Positions 59,520 to 64,000 of a DNA stretch of 64,000 nt are shown here, one piece after another. Origin of the DNA: Lutraria lutraria. Lineage: Eukaryota > Mollusca > Bivalvia > Venerida > Mactridae. Both the position numbers and the translations under genes were made by a program. The notes beneath the pieces were generated by a model. That model was given only the letters and a program-made list of their open reading frames with translations. It had not been told where the DNA came from and searched no databases. Positions within the stretch are counted from its first letter, which is position 1. Every line of letters begins with the position of its first letter. The DNA lies in the NCBI GenBank assembly GCA_964023205.1, contig OZ026833.1, positions 47,618,441-47,682,440 on the forward strand, given 5' to 3'.

Positions 59520-59620
59520 TACAGTAAAACTTCTCCAGAGCGGCCCTCTGTAGAGTAACAACCTCTCTATAACAACACCTTCAAAATTTCCCTAAGCTAA
59601 TATTTACTATAAATTTAACC
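59520..59620. repeat. Fragment of the pogo/Tigger-like MITE family
   Basis: ACAGTAAAACTTCTCCAGAG followed by CGGCCCTCTGTAGAGTAACA and CCTCTCTATAACAACACC matches the left part of the MITE. The right end is not recognisable. It lies in the 3' non-coding part of the Gypsy element, so it was carried or captured there. Confidence 0.5.
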
Positions 59621-59899
59621 TCTATACATTAATTTTGTCACGAATGTATCAATTTCTATAACACAAAAGTAAATGAAATTGTATGACAAAAAAATCTAAT
59701 AATGATATGAATAATATATAGTCATGAATGTGTAAGGTAAAATAATTTGGTGTATAATTAATTATGCGTTGTGCTTATGGTCGGGATCGTCATGAAACTA
59801 CTCAAATGGAAATCATCATTCATCGTCGTGTATTCAATGAACTCCATGACTGATTAAAATCAAATATACATGGACAGTAGGGAATCAAATTTCCCGCAT

Positions 59900-62800
59900 C
59901 TATAACAGAAAATCGCCGTTCGTCTGCCATGATGGAGGTCGGCGCTGGCGCTTGGACCGTCGTGGAAGTACTCCTCTTTCACCAGGACCTCTCTTATGTG
60001 GTGGTATATAAGGGCCGGCACTGGCATCAGAATCCGAAGTTGTAGAATAATTCGGTCTCGGTGGTTCGGTGTCTTCAACTGATGACTCACTGGCAACCTG
60101 GCTCTCAGATTCGGATGATTCTGGGATCGGCAGGTGAGATATTGGGAGGATATTGTTGCGATGGAGTGTCCTCACTACGCCTTTTCCATCTTCTCTACGA
60201 ACACGAAAAACCGGTATGTTCTGGTCAGGTTGTTCTTGTACTAAGTAGGTGTGTTCACTCCATTTGTCAGCTAGTTTATTCTTCCCTTTCAGGCCTAGAT
60301 TCTTCACTAGTACTCGATCGCCAGGAATAATCTTTGTTTCACGGACCTGGCGGTCATAATAGAGTTTGGCCTTCTTTCCTTTACCAATAGCACTGGCGTT
60401 CGCCGTCTTGTAGGCTTCTCGGAGATGTTTCTCTAAGCCGTGCATGTACTCGGAAGGGGCTGTACCCGTGACTGTCTGTCTTTTAAGCCCAAGGGCAGCG
60501 TCAATTGCAAGCCTAGGTGGTCGACCAAACATCAGCTCAAATGGTGAAAAACCTGTTGATTCATGTGCAGTGGCATTGTACGCATGTGTCAGTGATGGAA
60601 TCGCAGATTTCCAGTCTGTTTTCCTTTCGTTTGGTAAAGTTCCAAGCATTTTCAATAATGTTCGATTGAATCGCTCGCATTGACCGTTTCCCTGTGGATG
60701 ATATGCTGTTGTTCTTGTTTGCTTGATTCCAGCGATCCTGCAGAGTCTTTTCATGACCTTTGAAAGAAAATTCTGTCCTCTGTCGGAATGGAGTTTTTCA
60801 GGAAAGCCATAATGTACAAAGAAATTATCGAATAGTATTCTAGCTGTTGTCCTAGCAGTTTGGTTTCTTGTTGGAATGGCCTGTGCGTATCTTGTGAAGT
60901 GATCAGTTATTACTAATACGTTCTCAAATCCACCTTTAGATGTTTCTAGTGACAGATAGTCTATACAAACAAGTTCCATTGGTGAAGATGATTGGATATT
61001 AACAAGGGTTGCAGCTTTTGTTGGTGGAGTCTTTCTTCTTATACATCTGTTACATTGACTGATCCATTTAGAAATATCACTATCCATACCAATCCAGTAA
61101 AATCTTTCTTTAAACAGCATTGTGGTCCTGTCTCGTCCCTGATGGCCAAGGTCGTCATGGAGAGCCTTGAAAAGCGTAACCCTGGCTACAACAGGTAATA
61201 TAACTTGTCTAACGTGTTGACCTCTTATATTGGCTGTGTGGTAGAGGATCCCGTCAATCAGTTGTAATCTGTCGAACTGTCTCAAGTATTTGCAAACTGT
61301 TGGATCTTCAGACCTAAACGTATCCTTACTTGGTGAAGCACCCAGGGCCACTAAAACTCGCAATCTTGATATGGTTGGATCTGCATCTTGGCCTGCAATC
61401 CAGTCGTGGTCTGTCAGTAACGGATGTGTCGCACAAGACTGTGGGATCGACTCCCAGTCACTGTCGTCATTTTCTGTTTCACCTTCTATGGAGTGTATTT
61501 GTGGTGTGAGGATGGCTTGTATGACATCTTTCTCCATTAATCTACCGTCAAGTACAATATCATTGCTTGAATCACTACTGTTGTCGGTGGTTACTGGTTT
61601 GACGTTCATTTTCATAGACAGAGCATCTGGTTCTATGTGGGTCTTCCCGGGACTGTAGTGGATCTTAAAGTCGTAATTGGCAAGGCTAGCAACCCATCTC
61701 TGACCACATGCATCCAATTTTGCAGTTGTCTGAATGTACGTTAGTGGGTTGTTGTCCGTGACGACCTCAAACTTGGAACCATACAGATAATCGTGAAACT
61801 TATCCACTATCGACCGCTTCAAAGCTAAAAACTCTAGTTTACTTGAGTGGTAGTTCTTCTCTGAAGGTTTCAGACTTCTACTGGCATACGCTATTACCCG
61901 TTCGATTCCGTCGATCGTCTGGTACAATACAGCCCCTAACCCCAATAAAGATGCGTCTGTTTTGAGTTTGAATGGACGACTATAGTCTGCATAAGCCAAA
62001 ATTGGTGTATCACATAGTTTATTTACGATGGTCTCAAATGCTGTTTGATGTTGACTTTCCCACTTGAAATTCTTATAACGCTGTTTGTCTTTCGATAAGC
62101 CAGTAAGGATGTCGTTTAAAGGTTTCACTATACTTGAAAAATTACGGATGAACTTCCGGTAGTAGCCTGCAAATCCAAGAAAACTTCTTACTTCCTTCAC
62201 AGTCTTTGGAATAGGCCAATTCTTGATGGTTTCCGTCTTCGTAGGATCGGTTTTGATGCCATCTCTAGAGACTATGTGGCCAAGGTAAGTTACTTGGTCT
62301 AGCAAAAATTCACATTTTGAAGCCTTTAGTTTCAAGTTGAAGGATTTGAGTTGTTCGAATACTGAATCAAGGCGTTGTATGTGTTCGGTTAAAGATGAAG
62401 AAAATACAATTATGTCATCAAGATATATAAGACATTCTTTTAGGTTCAAGGTACCCATACATCTCTCCATGAGTCTTTGGAATGTTGCTGGTGCGTTACA
62501 CAGACCAAATGGCATCCTGTTGCACTCAAAGAATCCCAGGTTCCCTACTCGAAAAGCTGTTTTCTCTTTGTCTTTCTCTTCCATTTCCACTTGCCAAAAT
62601 CCAGATTTCAAGTCTAATTTGGAGAAATATCGGGCTCCAGATAATAGATGTATGGTGTCATCGACTCTTGGCATCGGGTATCCATCTTTATGCGTTCTTG
62701 CATTCAGTTTTCTGTAGTCAATACACAATCTGATCGATCCGTCCTTTTTACGCACTATAACAACGTTTGAACAAAATGGGCTCTGAGATGGACGAACGGC

Positions 62801-63889
62801 TCCCATATCTAACATTTCCTGTAAATGCTCTCTGACTTCATCGATTAAGCCGGGTGGTACTCTTCTGTATGGTTCTTTAAATGGTTCTGTGTTATCAAGG
62901 TTGATTTTATGTTTAACGGCCGAAGTGTTTCCTATATCTAAGGGTCCTAACGAAAATGTATCTCTCCACTTCCATAATAAATCTTCAAGTTGAGTTCTTT
63001 CTGTTGTATTTAAGTGTTCTAGGTTGATGTTTAATTGGTCTAGGAAGCAACGCTTTGTATCTTCGTCATTACAGCTGGTCTGTTCTGTTTCCTTTTTACT
63101 GGTTTCTGGTGTTATGGGTCTCAATACTTTAGCTTCCTGTAAATCACAGAGGGTGGATTTTGGTTCTATGTTCACAGTTTTACAAGACATGTTGAATATC
63201 CTAACAGGAATTCTCTTAGTTGTTGTCTGTCCGTCTGTGTTGACAACCCTTGGACAAACACCTATCCTTGACGACGCACCGGTTGATTGTTCAGTTACAG
63301 CACTCTGACATCCCGTTGATAGCCTAGCAAAACCTGACAATGTCATTGTTTCAAATGGATGCAGTTCTATTGTTCTTTTGTTGGTGCTCTTGACTGTGCC
63401 CACGGAACTTGTTGTTAGGTTCATGAATGCTGCTTCCCAAACACTACTACACTTGTCTGTTTGGTGTTGCTGTACAATTCTTATGACATTCGTCCCTATA
63501 ATAACTGGTACCTTCAAATTAAAGTCAGTGTCTTTAACCACTAGCACGGGGACCACTATTTCGCCAGCATTAAACTCTGGAATCACTATGGAAGCTTCAA
63601 TATATCCAATGTATGGTACTTCACTGCCACCGGCTCCTATTAACGATATTTCAGATAGTTCATGGAGGTGAGGCTTAGGTACAAGCATATCAAGATACTT
63701 CTCACTTACTGTTGTGATCATCGAGCCACTATCAACTAATGCTGTTGTTTTCAAACCATTCATAAATACTGTTGATTCGTTTGAATACCCTATCAAGCGA
63801 TCGAACAAGTTCTTATTAAATGTATGATTTTGGCCGCTTTTTCCTGTGTCGTCCATTTGGGCCTCAATGGCGACAGCATCTAGTTTAAA
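59900..63889 (-). CDS. pol: Ty3/Gypsy Pol polyprotein (protease-RT-RNase H-integrase)
   Basis: An uninterrupted frame of 1,318 codons from an internal ATG at 63856. The natural entry is 11 codons earlier by -1 frameshift at 63889. Domains, numbered from the ATG: aspartic protease (VDSGS at 41-45; VPVIIGTNVI at 116-125), reverse transcriptase about 350-530 (CIDYRKLNAR; catalytic YLDD at 478-481), RNase H about 625-745 (TDAS with D633; E675; TDNNPL with D701), integrase zinc finger (H900, H905, C935, C938), core with catalytic D966, D1025 (HSDRGQNF) and E1061 (CERFNRTL), and a C-terminal domain ending in a basic tail (RRSKRQRRPPSW). It copies element RNA into DNA and inserts it in the nucleus. 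All catalytic residues are present, so the copy could be competent. Confidence 0.96.
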   Translation of the reverse strand, partial: FKLDAVAIEAQMDDTGKSGQNHTFNKNLFDRLIGYSNESTVFMNGLKTTALVDSGSMITTVSEKYLDMLVPKPHLHELSEISLIGAGGSEVPYIGYIEASIVIPEFNAGEIVVPVLVVKDTDFNLKVPVIIGTNVIRIVQQHQTDKCSSVWEAAFMNLTTSSVGTVKSTNKRTIELHPFETMTLSGFARLSTGCQSAVTEQSTGASSRIGVCPRVVNTDGQTTTKRIPVRIFNMSCKTVNIEPKSTLCDLQEAKVLRPITPETSKKETEQTSCNDEDTKRCFLDQLNINLEHLNTTERTQLEDLLWKWRDTFSLGPLDIGNTSAVKHKINLDNTEPFKEPYRRVPPGLIDEVREHLQEMLDMGAVRPSQSPFCSNVVIVRKKDGSIRLCIDYRKLNARTHKDGYPMPRVDDTIHLLSGARYFSKLDLKSGFWQVEMEEKDKEKTAFRVGNLGFFECNRMPFGLCNAPATFQRLMERCMGTLNLKECLIYLDDIIVFSSSLTEHIQRLDSVFEQLKSFNLKLKASKCEFLLDQVTYLGHIVSRDGIKTDPTKTETIKNWPIPKTVKEVRSFLGFAGYYRKFIRNFSSIVKPLNDILTGLSKDKQRYKNFKWESQHQTAFETIVNKLCDTPILAYADYSRPFKLKTDASLLGLGAVLYQTIDGIERVIAYASRSLKPSEKNYHSSKLEFLALKRSIVDKFHDYLYGSKFEVVTDNNPLTYIQTTAKLDACGQRWVASLANYDFKIHYSPGKTHIEPDALSMKMNVKPVTTDNSSDSSNDIVLDGRLMEKDVIQAILTPQIHSIEGETENDDSDWESIPQSCATHPLLTDHDWIAGQDADPTISRLRVLVALGASPSKDTFRSEDPTVCKYLRQFDRLQLIDGILYHTANIRGQHVRQVILPVVARVTLFKALHDDLGHQGRDRTTMLFKERFYWIGMDSDISKWISQCNRCIRRKTPPTKAATLVNIQSSSPMELVCIDYLSLETSKGGFENVLVITDHFTRYAQAIPTRNQTARTTARILFDNFFVHYGFPEKLHSDRGQNFLSKVMKRLCRIAGIKQTRTTAYHPQGNGQCERFNRTLLKMLGTLPNERKTDWKSAIPSLTHAYNATAHESTGFSPFELMFGRPPRLAIDAALGLKRQTVTGTAPSEYMHGLEKHLREAYKTANASAIGKGKKAKLYYDRQVRETKIIPGDRVLVKNLGLKGKNKLADKWSEHTYLVQEQPDQNIPVFRVRREDGKGVVRTLHRNNILPISHLPIPESSESESQVASESSVEDTEPPRPNYSTTSDSDASAGPYIPPHKRGPGERGVLPRRSKRQRRPPSWQTNGDFLL

Positions 63890-64000
63890 TCGTTCTCTTT
63901 TGGTTGATTTTGGCGGTGTTGGTTGTTGTTGTATCCCCCTCTTTGGTATCCACGACCCCTTCCTCTGGGTGATGGTTTCGATTCATTTTGTTGGTTCAAA
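63880..64000 (-). CDS. gag: Gag C-terminus of the Gypsy element (partial)
   Basis: The 40 codons before a TAG at 63880..63882 read as a basic, Arg/Gly- and Asn/Gln-rich tail (SPRGRGRGYQRGGYNNN), as in the RNA-binding end of Gag of elements without a CCHC knuckle in that part. The frame is +1 relative to pol. The rest of Gag is outside the window. Confidence 0.8.
   Translation of the reverse strand, partial: LNQQNESKPSPRGRGRGYQRGGYNNNQHRQNQPKENDLN
63883..63889 (-). promoter_or_regulatory. Programmed -1 ribosomal frameshift site (T TTA AAC)
   Basis: The gag frame reads GAT TTA AAC TAG. Slipping back one base on the heptamer TTTAAAC gives TTT AAA CTA GAT, which is exactly the pol frame. The heptamer fits the X XXY YYZ rule and the gag stop follows at once. 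A downstream pseudoknot was not assessed. Confidence 0.85.

Larger units (their letters stand above)
58340..64000 (-). mobile_element. Ty3/Gypsy LTR retrotransposon (5' part outside window)
   Basis: Order on the minus strand: gag C-terminus (64000 to 63880), -1 frameshift site, pol (63889 to 59900), about 940 bp of non-coding 3' region, polypurine tract at 58950..58963, and 3' LTR 58949 to about 58340. Protease, RT, RNase H and integrase follow the Ty3/Gypsy order. No env-like frame follows pol. The pol frame is intact, which suggests a young insertion. Confidence 0.9.

Noticed and set aside
58964..59899. env-like gene of the Gypsy element
   Set aside because: No frame of useful length, signal peptide or membrane segment is found between pol and the polypurine tract.

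Overview
The window looks like AT-rich nuclear DNA of an invertebrate, most likely a bivalve mollusc. The genes have many short exons with GT-AG introns, tandem paralogues and a dense load of transposons and SINEs. The families present (an SGLT pair, HolE/YitH-like acetyltransferases, MIEAP-C-terminal proteins, a probable Cvsi-like inhibitor) fit molluscs; the taxon is an inference from gene content, not a database match. Few single open frames are genes. Most gene models here were assembled by hand from splice sites, exon phase and paralogue comparison.

Layout: (1) 0.5-22.3 kb, minus strand: two head-to-tail SLC5/SGLT transporter genes. The upstream one is complete (14 coding exons, 659 aa, 11567..22260). 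The downstream one shows only its first three coding exons (470..2093) and leaves the window. Between and inside them lie a piggyBac-like MITE, a 2.5-kb satellite grown inside a pogo/Tigger-like MITE, a Penelope GIY-YIG remnant, a truncated LINE, SINEs and several more MITEs. (2) 25.4-26.6 kb, plus strand: a three-exon secreted 12-cysteine protein resembling oyster Cvsi-type protease inhibitors. (3) 28.1-49.2 kb, plus strand: a tandem cluster of two-exon GNAT acetyltransferases: G1, G2, a pseudogene and G3. The cluster arose by tandem duplication of a block whose left breakpoint is inside intron 1 of G1. In G2 the first exon and its upstream region sit in a 2,574-bp unit present three times, almost identically, before a single second exon. 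The unit carries a TIR transposon whose empty site survives in G3. (4) 50.3-51.3 kb: seven degenerate ~146-bp tandem units rich in TGACC. (5) 51.7-58.0 kb, plus strand: two MIEAP-C-terminal family genes, one complete (6 exons, 363 aa, with a mariner remnant in intron 1) and one with only exons 1-2 visible. (6) 58.3-64.0 kb, minus strand: a Ty3/Gypsy LTR retrotransposon with intact pol, a canonical T-TTA-AAC frameshift site at the gag/pol junction, a polypurine tract and a 3' LTR. It lies downstream of exon 2 of the second MIEAP-like gene.

The most unusual features are the triplicated first exon of G2, the layered duplication/transposition/gene-conversion history of the GNAT cluster, the satellite born inside a MITE, and the clean -1 frameshift signal in the retrotransposon. 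No operon, CRISPR array, rRNA or convincing functional tRNA gene was seen.
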